Positions 50,719-57,858 of a stretch of 57,858 bases of DNA are shown in pieces. The stretch covers positions 1 through 57,858 of the forward strand of contig UQXP01000007.1 in assembly GCA_900545055.1 (NCBI GenBank), read 5' to 3'. Both the position numbers and the translations under genes were made by a program. Below the pieces are notes generated by a model that was given only the letters and a program-made list of their open reading frames with translations, did not search any database and had not been told where the DNA came from. The stretch is from an uncultured Collinsella sp. (GTDB taxonomy: Bacteria; Actinomycetota; Coriobacteriia; Coriobacteriales; Coriobacteriaceae). How positions within the stretch are numbered: position 1 is the first letter of the stretch; each line of letters opens with the position of its first letter.

Positions 50719-50985
50719 ATGGATGTTGAGATCCATCCCAACGCTAAAAAGCACCTGACGGAAAAGCAGGTGCTTAGCGCTTGGCTTGCGGTTACTGAGT
50801 GCATTCGTCGCGAGTCGAAGGACGAGCCGCCGAGATGGCTTGCGATTGGATGGCTTCCAGATGGTCGAAGCGTTGAGCTTGTCGCGGTCGAGCTTGTCCG
50901 TGGGTGGCTTATCATTCATGCCTTGTCTCCAGTCCAGAAGAAATTTTGGCAGGAGATTGAACGGGCTCGGCAAAGGGGTCGATGA
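50719..50985 (+). CDS. Putative small toxin (BrnT/RelE-like size and context)
   Basis: 88 aa. Basic, compact protein with LAIGWLPDGRSVELVAVELV and WLIIHALSP, a beta-strand pattern reminiscent of BrnT or RelE-type toxins where aromatic and basic residues line the sheet. I cannot assign a family firmly. GGAGGA precedes the ATG by 8 nt. It is followed with a 4-bp ATGA overlap by a ribbon-helix-helix-like protein, the usual toxin-antitoxin order for BrnT-BrnA. Confidence 0.6.
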   Translation: MDVEIHPNAKKHLTEKQVLSAWLAVTECIRRESKDEPPRWLAIGWLPDGRSVELVAVELVRGWLIIHALSPVQKKFWQEIERARQRGR

Positions 50986-51269
50986 TGGGCAAGACGTATA
51001 CGGCCGCTAATGGTCAGGTTGTAACGGATGAAATGATTGACGCGTGGTGCGAGTCGTACGAGCGCGGAGAGTTTCCGGATGGCGAACATACCGTTGGTGG
51101 GATCGTGCATGGACGGCCCCCGCTCTCAGGTGAGGGGACGGCAACGTTGTCGGTCAAGATTCCTCTGGGAATGAAGGAGGCCATTCGTCGACGGGCGGCT
51201 GCCGAGGGGATGACGCCAAGTGAGTTTGCCCGTGCGGCTCTGAGCGAAAAACTTCTTGCTGCCGGCTGA
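50982..51269 (+). CDS. Putative ribbon-helix-helix antitoxin
   Basis: 95 aa. The C-terminal segment TATLSVKIPLGMKEAIRRRA followed by AAEGMTPSEFARAALSEKL is a clear ribbon-helix-helix (CopG/MetJ-type) DNA-binding module. The N-terminal 45 residues (VTDEMIDAWCESYERGEFPD, then GGIVHGRPPLS) would bind the partner. This arrangement matches antitoxins that repress their own operon. The start ATG overlaps the upstream stop; AAAGGGG lies 6-12 nt before it. Confidence 0.7.
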   Translation: MMGKTYTAANGQVVTDEMIDAWCESYERGEFPDGEHTVGGIVHGRPPLSGEGTATLSVKIPLGMKEAIRRRAAAEGMTPSEFARAALSEKLLAAG

Positions 51270-51332
51270 TGTCTCTGACGTGCCGATTTATAGAACCGAG
51301 GCTGTGCTCAAAAACTTTTTTAAAATTCTCGG

Positions 51333-51360
51333 TTGACCGGAGCGCGTCCTTGGTTATACT
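51333..51360 (+). promoter_or_regulatory. Promoter of tRNA-Phe
   Basis: TTGACC (51333-51338), 16 bp, TATACT (51355-51360), ending 32 bp before the tRNA. Near-consensus. Confidence 0.8.
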
Positions 51361-51392
51361 AATCAAGCCTTGAAACAAGGCACACCTCAAAT

Positions 51393-51447
<55 letters not shown>

Positions 51448-51465
<18 letters not shown>

Positions 51466-51514
51466 CCTTGAATTGACTAGGACCTCTGCAACGGGGTCCT
51501 TTTCTTTTATGTAG
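51448..51514 (+). repeat. 67-bp direct repeat, first copy (tRNA-Phe tail plus terminator)
   Basis: Runs from the tRNA T-loop through the 3' end and the terminator AGGACC...GGTCCT-TTTC. Identical to 51634-51700 except one base (C or A in GCAACGG/GCAAAGG). Confidence 0.93.
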
Positions 51515-51633
51515 CCCCCGCATGGAATCGAACCCCGTGAGGGCGCGGAGCTGAGGAAACGCGATAGCGTTTGCCAGCGCAGCTCGCAAGGCGCGGAAGC
51601 GCCGCAGCGGTCCGCACGCGCGGAGCGCGGGCG
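51515..51633. repeat. 119-bp hairpin-rich insert between the two tRNA-tail copies
   Basis: Starts near GGAATCGAACCCC (51524-51536), an inverted copy of the tRNA T-arm, and ends against CGATTCC, giving terminal inverted repeats. The interior has AAACGC-GATA-GCGTTT within a longer AGCTG/CAGCT stem, GGCGC-GGAA-GCGCC, and further GC palindromes. No open frame of note. The remainder to the GH5 gene (51701-51947) holds only a -10-like TATACT near 51877 and no gene. Confidence 0.75.
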
Positions 51634-51700
51634 CGATTCCCTTCCCCGCCACCTTGAATTGACTAGGACCTCTGCAAAGGGGTCCTTTTCTTTTATGTAG
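51634..51700 (+). repeat. 67-bp direct repeat, second copy
   Basis: Second copy of the tRNA-Phe 3' end and terminator; the 5' part of the tRNA is missing, so no second tRNA is made. See 51448-51514. Confidence 0.93.
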
Positions 51701-51947
51701 GGTTCTGCGGAAAATGTGCCCCATTATTGAGCGATAGAACGGGACGCGCTTTCCGGTGCCTGCCTCCGGCGCGCGTACACACCTCGTCGCACCATTCCGA
51801 GTCCGCCCGCCCCAGACATTCCTCCCACTTTCGCGTCACTTTACAGACCGTTCGGTCGTCTGTCCGCACACGCGGGTATACTCAAAACGATACTTATCCT
51901 ATGCAATACGATGCGGGTTCGACCTGCATGATCCGAAGGGGGCAGTG

Positions 51948-53009
51948 ATGGAGAGGATACTCGGCGTTAATCTCTCTGGCTGGTTTATTCCCGAGCCTTG
52001 GGTGACCCCGTCGCTGTACGCGGCGACCGGTGCATCCAACGCGGCCGAGCTACAGGAGGCCATGGGTACCGCCGCCTATAACGAGCGCATGCGCCGCCAT
52101 TACGAGACGTTTGTGAGCGAGGACGATTTTCGCCGCATGGCGCAGATCGGTCTCAATGCCGTGCGTCTGCCGGTGCCCTGGTATGCCTTTGGCTCACAGG
52201 AGTCCGATGCCTCCTACATATCGGTTGTCGATTACATCGACCGCGCGATTGAGTGGGCTGCCAAGTACGACATCCGCGTGCTGCTCGATCTGGCAACTGT
52301 GCCCGGTGGCCAGGGCGATTCCAACGATTCACCCGCCACGCCGGAGGCTGTCGCCGAGTGGCATTCGTCCACCAACGGCCGTCATGTCGCACTCGACGTG
52401 CTCGAGCGCTTGGCCGATCGCTATGGCGAGGCCGAGAGCCTGCTGGGCATTGAGCTGCTGGACACGCCGCAGATGAGCGTTCGCAAGAGCCTCTTCACCA
52501 TGACGGATGGCATTCCTGCTCACTACCTGCGCAATTTCTATCGCGATGCCTACGAGCTCGTCCGTTCGTATATGCCCGAGGATAAAATCGTCGTCTTCTC
52601 GTCGTCGGGGCATCCCAGCGAGTGGAAGCATTTTATGCGCGGCGCCAAGTACAAGAACGTCTACATGGACCTTCACCTGTACCATTACCGCGACGAGTAT
52701 GCGCTCGACATCACGAGCCCCCGCGGGCTGACGACGGCGATTTCGCGTAACAAGCGCGAGCTTAAAGAAGCGATTTCGACAGGGTTCCCCGTGCTGGTGG
52801 GCGAATGGTCGGGTGCGGCGATCTTTGCCAACTCGTCGGTTACGCCCGAGGGCCGCAATGCCTACGAGCGCGTGTTTATCGCCAACCAGCTGGCTTCGTT
52901 TGCGCCGGCTGCCGGTTGGTTCTTCCAAACGTGGAAGACCGAGAAGCGCATTGCAGCATGGGACGCCCGCGCGGCGCTCGGTACGCTCGAGCGCGGCATG
53001 ATTGAATAG
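51948..53009 (+). CDS. GH5-like glycoside hydrolase fold protein lacking the acid/base Glu
   Basis: 353 aa without a signal peptide, so cytoplasmic. The fold is that of GH5 exo-beta-1,3-glucanase-like enzymes: GVNLSGWFIPEPW at the N-terminus, GLNAVRLPVPWYAF, YDIRVLLDLATVPGGQ, YMDLHLYHY, and the nucleophile in VLVGEWSG (Glu286). At the acid/base position the usual LLNEP reads LLDTP (residues 170-174), so Thr173 replaces Glu. The enzyme may be inactive, a carbohydrate-binding pseudoenzyme, or use another residue. Start ATG at 51948 follows AAGGGGG; the longer frame upstream is promoter DNA. Confidence 0.85.
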   Translation: MERILGVNLSGWFIPEPWVTPSLYAATGASNAAELQEAMGTAAYNERMRRHYETFVSEDDFRRMAQIGLNAVRLPVPWYAFGSQESDASYISVVDYIDRAIEWAAKYDIRVLLDLATVPGGQGDSNDSPATPEAVAEWHSSTNGRHVALDVLERLADRYGEAESLLGIELLDTPQMSVRKSLFTMTDGIPAHYLRNFYRDAYELVRSYMPEDKIVVFSSSGHPSEWKHFMRGAKYKNVYMDLHLYHYRDEYALDITSPRGLTTAISRNKRELKEAISTGFPVLVGEWSGAAIFANSSVTPEGRNAYERVFIANQLASFAPAAGWFFQTWKTEKRIAAWDARAALGTLERGMIE

Positions 53010-53015
53010 GTTGAT

Positions 53016-53894
53016 ATGACGCAAAACAGCGCCCATACGGGCAAACTCTATGTGGTCGGCACGCCCATCGGCAACCTGGGCGACCTGTCCCCGCGCGTTG
53101 GCGAGGCGTTTGCCGCCGCCGATGCCATCTGCTGCGAGGACACGCGCGTGACGTCAAAGCTGCTGATGCACCTGGGCATTTCCAAGCCGCTTGTCCGTTG
53201 CGACGAGAATGTGATCGCCAGCCGCGCCACCGGCCTGGTCGACCGTCTGCTGGCGGGGGAGACCCTCGCCTTTGCCTCGGACGCCGGCATGCCGAGCGTG
53301 TCCGATCCCGGCCAGGCGCTGGTCGAGGCGGCGCGTGAGGCCGATTTGCCCGTCGAAGTTATTCCCGGGCCCTCTGCTTGCGTCACGGCGCTTGTTTCGT
53401 CCGGCATTCCCTGCGAGCATTTTTTCTTCGAGGGCTTTTTGGGCCGAAAGCACGGCGACCGTGTGCGCCGTTTGCAGCGCCTTGCCGTGGTGCCCGGCGC
53501 ACTCATCTTCTACGAGTCTCCACATCGCATCGTGGCGACGCTCGAGGCCGTGGCGGAGGTCTTTCCCCAGCGTGAGGTTGCCGTCTGCCGCGAACTCACC
53601 AAGCTGCACGAGGAGGTCTTGCGCGGGCCCGCTGACCAGCTTGCCGAGGAGCTGCGTGCTCGCGGCGAGGTAAAGGGCGAGATTGCGCTGGTCATCGCGC
53701 CGCCGAGCGAGGATGAGGAGGCCGGCATCGCGCCGGTTGGCGCTGCGGTAGCGGATCCCGACGAGGCCCTGCGCGAGGATATCCGCACCGCGCTCGAGGA
53801 GGGGGAGCCCGCCTCTGCGGTGGCCAAGCGCCTGTCTCAGAAGTATTCGCGCCGCAAGCGCGATGTCTATGCCATGGTGCTCGATATGCAATAG
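53016..53894 (+). CDS. rsmI: 16S rRNA 2'-O-ribose methyltransferase RsmI
   Basis: 292 aa. It methylates C1402 of 16S rRNA. The N-terminus LYVVGTPIGNLGDLSPR and CEDTRVTSKLL, followed by ASDAGMPSVSDPG and VIPGPSACVTALVSSG, are the RsmI signature of the tetrapyrrole-methylase-like fold. The C-terminal helical tail is present. It follows the GH5-like gene by 6 bp and is probably co-transcribed with it. Confidence 0.95.
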   Translation: MTQNSAHTGKLYVVGTPIGNLGDLSPRVGEAFAAADAICCEDTRVTSKLLMHLGISKPLVRCDENVIASRATGLVDRLLAGETLAFASDAGMPSVSDPGQALVEAAREADLPVEVIPGPSACVTALVSSGIPCEHFFFEGFLGRKHGDRVRRLQRLAVVPGALIFYESPHRIVATLEAVAEVFPQREVAVCRELTKLHEEVLRGPADQLAEELRARGEVKGEIALVIAPPSEDEEAGIAPVGAAVADPDEALREDIRTALEEGEPASAVAKRLSQKYSRRKRDVYAMVLDMQ

Positions 53895-53963
53895 ATGGAG
53901 GATATCCAGCCCTTGCGCTAGAATCATCCCCTGTATGCAACGTTTTTCTGGAGGACAAACCCC

Positions 53964-55565
53964 ATGGATCAAAGCAAGCCTTCGTTCTTTATCACGACGC
54001 CCATCTACTACGTCAACGCCGATCCGCACCTGGGCACGGCTTATTCCACCATCATCGCCGACGTTCAGGCTCGCTATCGCCGCTCCGCCGGCTATAACGT
54101 CAAGTTCCTGACCGGCATGGACGAGCACGGCGAGAAGGTCGCCGAGGCCGCAGCCAAGCACAACATGACGCCGCAGGAGTGGACCGACAGCCAGGCTCCG
54201 CACTTCAAGGAGCTTTGGAGCAAGCTCGAGATCTCCAACGACGACTTCATCCGCACCACCGAGCCGCGCCAGCATCATGCCGTGCAGTACCTGTGGGAGC
54301 GCATGAAGGAGTCCGGCTACCTGTATAAGGGCAGCTACGACGGTTGGTATTGCGTGCCTGACGAGACCTACTTTACCGATACGCAGGTCCAGAAGGGCGA
54401 CGAGGAGTACGGCAGCGTCGGCCAGCACCTGTGCCCCGACTGCCACCGTCCGCTTGAGCGCGTGCAGGAGGAGTCCTACTTCTTTAAGCTTTCCGCCTTC
54501 CAGGACAAGCTGCTTAAGCTCTATGACGAGCATCCCGACTTTGTCGAGCCTGCGTTCCGCATGAACGAGGTTCGCAGCTTTGTCGAGGGCGGCCTCAACG
54601 ACCTTTCCGTGAGCCGTACGAGCTTTGACTGGGGCATTCAGGTCCCGTTTGACGAGGGTCACGTGACCTACGTGTGGTTCGATGCGTTGCTCAACTATAT
54701 GACGGCCGTCGGTTACGGTGTCGACACCGACGAGGCGCGTGCCGAGCTGGCCTATCGCTGGCCCGCGCAGTTCCACATCGTGGGTAAGGACATCATCCGC
54801 TTCCACTGCGTCATTTGGCCCGCCATGCTCATGGCCATCGGCGAGGCCCTGCCCGAGCACGTCTTTGCCCACGGCTTCCTGACCGTGCGCAATGCCGAGA
54901 CCGGCAAGGCCGAGAAGATGTCCAAGAGCCGCGGCAACGCCATCGCTCCGCAGGACGTTATCGACATGCTGGGCGTCGAGGGCTATCGCTACTACTTTAT
55001 GACCGACGTGGTCCCCGGCACCGACGGTGCCATCAGCTTCGACCGCATGGAGCAGGTCTACAACGCCGACCTGGCCAACAGCTGGGGCAACCTCATCTCG
55101 CGTTCGCTCAACATGAGCGGCAAGTATTTTGACGGTTGCGCGCCCGCCAAGCCCGCATCGTTCGATGCGTTCGACAACCCGCTGGCAAAGATCGCCGATG
55201 GTCTGGTCGAGCGCTACATGGCCAAGATGGACGTGCTCGATTACGGTGGAGCCAAGGACGAGGTCATGGAGCTCATCCATGCCGCCAACCACTACATCGA
55301 GGACTCCGAGCCTTGGGCACTTGCCAAGGACGAGGCCAAGGCTGACGAACTGGCATTTGTGATCTACAACTTGCTCGAGGCCATCCGCATCGCCGCCCAC
55401 CTGCTGATGCCGCTTATGCCCCAGACTTCTGTCGAGGCTCTGCGCCGTCTGTCCTGTGAGGGCGAGGCCACGAGCGACGACCTCAAAGGCATTTGCACTT
55501 GGGGCTTGCTTGCCGGCGGTCAGCCCGTCGAGAAGGGCGATCCGCTGTTCCCGCGTCTGGGCTAA
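53964..55565 (+). CDS. metG: Methionyl-tRNA synthetase
   Basis: 533 aa class I synthetase. HIGH-type motif PHLGTAYS near residue 22, TGMDEHGEKV, the KMSKS loop EKMSKSRGN near residue 315, and the anticodon-binding helices with EDSEPWALAKDE are visible. One CPDC pair remains of the zinc knuckle (LCPDCHRPLE). There is no C-terminal EMAP/tRBD extension, so this is the short form. TGGAGGAC precedes the ATG; TAGAAT upstream is a candidate -10. Confidence 0.96.
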   Translation: MDQSKPSFFITTPIYYVNADPHLGTAYSTIIADVQARYRRSAGYNVKFLTGMDEHGEKVAEAAAKHNMTPQEWTDSQAPHFKELWSKLEISNDDFIRTTEPRQHHAVQYLWERMKESGYLYKGSYDGWYCVPDETYFTDTQVQKGDEEYGSVGQHLCPDCHRPLERVQEESYFFKLSAFQDKLLKLYDEHPDFVEPAFRMNEVRSFVEGGLNDLSVSRTSFDWGIQVPFDEGHVTYVWFDALLNYMTAVGYGVDTDEARAELAYRWPAQFHIVGKDIIRFHCVIWPAMLMAIGEALPEHVFAHGFLTVRNAETGKAEKMSKSRGNAIAPQDVIDMLGVEGYRYYFMTDVVPGTDGAISFDRMEQVYNADLANSWGNLISRSLNMSGKYFDGCAPAKPASFDAFDNPLAKIADGLVERYMAKMDVLDYGGAKDEVMELIHAANHYIEDSEPWALAKDEAKADELAFVIYNLLEAIRIAAHLLMPLMPQTSVEALRRLSCEGEATSDDLKGICTWGLLAGGQPVEKGDPLFPRLG

Positions 55566-55608
55566 GACGTCGCGCGAGTGCCATATCGGCAATTTGCTGT
55601 GTAACGGT

Positions 55609-55640
55609 AAGGGCATGGCCGCAACGGTCCATGCCCTTTT
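55609..55640 (+). terminator. Terminator of metG
   Basis: AAGGGCATGG-CC pairs with GG-CCATGCCCTT (one bulged T), followed by TTACTTT. Confidence 0.85.
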
Positions 55641-55676
55641 ACTTTACGATGCAGCCACCATGTTAAGGAGGCAACC

Positions 55677-56537
55677 ATGACAACTTCGCCTTTGGCAAAC
55701 CCCACGGCAACTAGGGAGCTGCTAGAGGAGTTTGGCCTTGCGACCAAGCATCGCCTGGGCCAAAACTTCCTGATCGACAACCATGTGATCGAACGCATCT
55801 GTGAGCTCGCTGAGCTTGCGGGCGATGAGCGCGTGCTCGAGGTCGGCCCGGGCGTTGGCACGCTCACGCTTGCACTGCTGCAGGAGGCGGCGTGCGTCAC
55901 GTCGATTGAGGCCGATCCTGAGCTCGAGCCGGTGCTCGATGCCCATGCCGTCGACTATGCCAACTTCCGTTTTATCATGGGCGACGCGCTCAAGGTGGGC
56001 CCGGAGCAGATTGAGCAGGCTGCTGGCGGCGAGCCCACGGTGTTTGTCGCGAACCTGCCCTATAACGTGGCAGCGACGATCATCTTGCAGTTTTTCCAGA
56101 CGATGCCCGCGCTCAAGCGTGCCGTGGTCATGGTGCAAAAGGAAGTTGCCGATCGCATTGCCGCAGTTCCCGGTAACAAAACCTATGGCGGCTATACGGC
56201 CAAGCTGGGCCTGTATGCGCAGGTGATGGGTCGCTTTGAGGTGCCGCCGCGCTGCTTCATGCCGGCACCGCATGTGGACTCCGCCGTCGTGCGTATCGAC
56301 CGTGTTGATGGCGCACTGCCCGAGGGGCTTGACCGCGACTTTGTGACTCGCGTGATTGACGCCGCATTTGCCCAGCGCCGCAAGACCATTCGCAACTCCA
56401 TGAGCGCCAACGGCTTTGCCAAGGACGTGCTCGATGCTGCCTTTGAGACTTGTGGTATCGCATCCACCACGCGCGCCGAAACGCTTGATGTTGCCGACTT
56501 TGTCCGCCTGGCCCAGGAGCTAATCCATGATGCCTAA
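55677..56537 (+). CDS. rsmA: 16S rRNA dimethyladenosine methyltransferase
   Basis: 286 aa (KsgA). It dimethylates A1518 and A1519 of 16S rRNA. The N-terminal KHRLGQNFLID, SAM motif VLEVGPGVGTLTLALL, catalytic ANLPYNVAATII, and the C-terminal helical domain with QRRKTIRNSM are intact. TTAAGGAGGC lies before the ATG. Its end overlaps tatD by 11 bp. Confidence 0.96.
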   Translation: MTTSPLANPTATRELLEEFGLATKHRLGQNFLIDNHVIERICELAELAGDERVLEVGPGVGTLTLALLQEAACVTSIEADPELEPVLDAHAVDYANFRFIMGDALKVGPEQIEQAAGGEPTVFVANLPYNVAATIILQFFQTMPALKRAVVMVQKEVADRIAAVPGNKTYGGYTAKLGLYAQVMGRFEVPPRCFMPAPHVDSAVVRIDRVDGALPEGLDRDFVTRVIDAAFAQRRKTIRNSMSANGFAKDVLDAAFETCGIASTTRAETLDVADFVRLAQELIHDA

Positions 56538-57444
56538 TGCCGCACGCGTGACGTTTACCAAGAAAAAGAAGACGGTCGCCTGCCCCGTGCCCTTGGCACC
56601 GCTTGCCGACACGCATGCGCATCTGCTTTCGTTTTGGGGCAAAGAAGTGCCCGAGACGCTCGTGCGCGCCAAAGCCGCGGGTGTCGACCTGTTGGTGACG
56701 ATGTTCGACCCCATCGCTGACAAACGCAGCGTGACGGACTATAGCGACTGGCTCGTGCGCGAAATTCTGCCGATGCAGGATATCCCGCAGATCAAGTATC
56801 TTGCCGGCGTGCATCCGTATGGCGCGCCGGACTATACCGACGACGTTCACACACAGGTCGTTGCCGCACTCGATGACCCCTTATGCGCCGGTATTGGCGA
56901 AATCGGCCTGGACTACCACATGGATTACGACGACGACATCGCGCCGGCGCCCCATAGCGTGCAGATTGACTGCATGGCGCGCCAGCTCGAGCTTGCCGTG
57001 TGCCGTAACGTGCCGGTGGAGCTACATCTGCGCCACGAGGACACGGACCAGGAGCGCACCTCGCACGTGGACGCCTACAACGCGCTTCGTGAGGTGGGCG
57101 TGCCCCAGGCCGGTTGTGTACTGCACTGCTTTGGCGAGGACCGCGCCACGATGGAGCGCTTTGTGGAGCTGGGCTGCTATATCGCCTATGGTGGTGCGGC
57201 CACCTTTAAGCGCAACGATGACGTGCGCGAGGCATTTGCGGCAACCCCACTCGATCGAATTTTGTTCGAGACGGATTGCCCGTATATGGCTCCGGAGCCC
57301 ATCCGCGGTCTTGAATGCGAGTCCGCAATGATCTCCATTACGGCAAACGCGCTGGTTAACGACCGTGTCGATCGCACAGGTGAGGACGCCGAAACAATCG
57401 CGCAAGCCGCTTGGGAAAATGCCTGCAAACTTTTTCAAAAATAG
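56527..57444 (+). CDS. TatD-family metal-dependent hydrolase
   Basis: 305 aa. TIM-barrel deoxyribonuclease-like enzyme. Metal ligands are visible in order: DTHAH (about 26-30), IGEIGLDYH, ELHLRHED, VLHCFGED and FETDCPYMAPEP. An N-terminal basic extension (ARVTFTKKKKTVACP) precedes the first strand, longer than in E. coli TatD. The start is the ATG at 56527, with a second ATG next to it; the AGGAGC site is inside rsmA, indicating translational coupling. Confidence 0.93.
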   Translation: MMPNAARVTFTKKKKTVACPVPLAPLADTHAHLLSFWGKEVPETLVRAKAAGVDLLVTMFDPIADKRSVTDYSDWLVREILPMQDIPQIKYLAGVHPYGAPDYTDDVHTQVVAALDDPLCAGIGEIGLDYHMDYDDDIAPAPHSVQIDCMARQLELAVCRNVPVELHLRHEDTDQERTSHVDAYNALREVGVPQAGCVLHCFGEDRATMERFVELGCYIAYGGAATFKRNDDVREAFAATPLDRILFETDCPYMAPEPIRGLECESAMISITANALVNDRVDRTGEDAETIAQAAWENACKLFQK

Positions 57445-57447
57445 TTC

Positions 57448-57476
57448 TTGCGTTCGCGCTGGCGCTCCGTTATTCT
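57448..57476 (+). promoter_or_regulatory. Promoter of tRNA-Leu
   Basis: TTGCGT, 17 bp, TATTCT, ending 11 bp before the mature tRNA. Confidence 0.65.
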
Positions 57477-57487
57477 AATTTCTGCAC

Positions 57488-57574
57488 GCGGGCGTGGCGG
57501 AATTGGCAGACGCGTACGGTTCAGGTCCGTATGGGGGCAACCCCATGAAGGTTCAAGTCCTTTCGCCCGCACCA
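57488..57574 (+). tRNA. tRNA-Leu (anticodon CAG)
   Basis: 87 nt class II tRNA with encoded CCA. Acceptor GCGGGCG/CGCCCGC is perfect, the anticodon arm TACGG-TTCAGGT-CCGTA gives CAG, and the long variable arm TGGGGGCAACCCCA is present. Confidence 0.97.
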
Positions 57575-57581
57575 TTGATTG

Positions 57582-57609
57582 AAAAGCTCCCAGCAATGGG
57601 GGCTTTTTT
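57582..57609 (+). terminator. Terminator after tRNA-Leu
   Basis: AAAAGCTCCCA-GCAA-TGGGGGCTTTT (one T-G pair), then more Ts. Confidence 0.9.
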
Positions 57610-57858
57610 GTTTTGGGCCGTTTTGGCAGATTTGACATATCGATTTCGCGCGGTAGGTGTCCCTGTGGTCAAAAAGTGGCAAATATGAGTACTGACATGA
57701 AAATAGAGACATTTCATGAAGCTATTTTTGCTCATTTTGCGCAACAGATGTACGCTAATTTGGCTCAACCTTGAGACAAAATGAAGTAATTTCGATAGAC
57801 CTCGGTCGCGCGCGCAGACGTGGTGTAAGAGTGTCCTGAGGTCCGTCGCTGCAAGTCC
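57610..57858. other. AT-rich end of window, no gene seen
   Basis: No coding frame with a ribosome site. AAATAG at 57703-57708 and CTATTT at 57722-57727 could form a weak stem. The region resembles an upstream control region of a gene beyond the window. Confidence 0.4.

Noticed and set aside
57494..57688. 64-aa open frame over tRNA-Leu
   Set aside because: It is a shadow of the tRNA and its terminator and has no ribosome site.

Overview
The window looks like chromosome of a high-GC, monoderm gut actinobacterium of the class Coriobacteriia, most likely Collinsella or a close relative. This is inferred from codon use, SOS boxes of the Gram-positive type (GAAC-N4-GTTC), a Tad/Flp pilus operon without a secretin, a T-box before pheST, and the mixture of fermentative and amino-acid genes. 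No 16S rRNA gene is present, so the genus is an inference.

Layout. 0-6.4 kb: RecQ helicase, a GntR/UTRA regulator with a sugar-isomerase (SIS) deglycase-like gene under a repeated operator, an L-2-hydroxyisocaproate/lactate-type dehydrogenase, and MetA carrying the Glu111 that marks acetyl-CoA users. 6.4-19.4 kb: an accessory, defence-flavoured stretch. It holds an AbiEi-type/DUF559-like protein sandwiched between two copies of an organised repeat element, 5-formyl-THF cyclo-ligase, a HicAB toxin-antitoxin pair with two SOS-like boxes, an M16C metalloprotease, a third repeat copy, an AlbA-type ATP-binding regulator behind a large hairpin, and a Sau3AI-like restriction-modification pair. It ends at tRNA-Val. 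19.7-40.8 kb: mostly core genes: EamA transporter, DUF4012 envelope protein, GlmM, M32 carboxypeptidase, T-box-pheS-pheT, a nickel/cobalt ECF transporter behind a NikR-like palindrome, a Zn-dependent phospholipase C-like protein, pyruvate kinase, a Ca2+-type P-ATPase behind a structured leader, and RsgA.

40.9-50.7 kb: one long, tightly overlapping Tad/Flp pilus operon (cpaB, cpaE, cpaF, tadB, tadC, flp, an unknown membrane protein, three TadE-like pseudopilins, a large TadG-like protein, DUF192). Its upstream region carries three 11-bp iterons that match those before the AbiEi-type gene 34 kb away. 50.7-57.9 kb: a small toxin-antitoxin-like pair, tRNA-Phe with a 67-bp direct duplication of its 3' end and terminator, a GH5-like protein lacking the canonical acid/base Glu, and the housekeeping series rsmI, metG, rsmA, tatD, tRNA-Leu.

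The most unusual signals are: (1) a dispersed element of 20-bp units spaced alternately 22 and 29 bp, present three times between 6.4 and 12.9 kb and twice bracketing the same gene; (2) the shared 11-bp iterons; (3) LexA-type boxes on the hicAB promoter; (4) the leader of the P-type ATPase with mutually exclusive pairings; (5) the duplicated tRNA-Phe tail. Long open frames antisense to genes are common here because of high GC and were not annotated.
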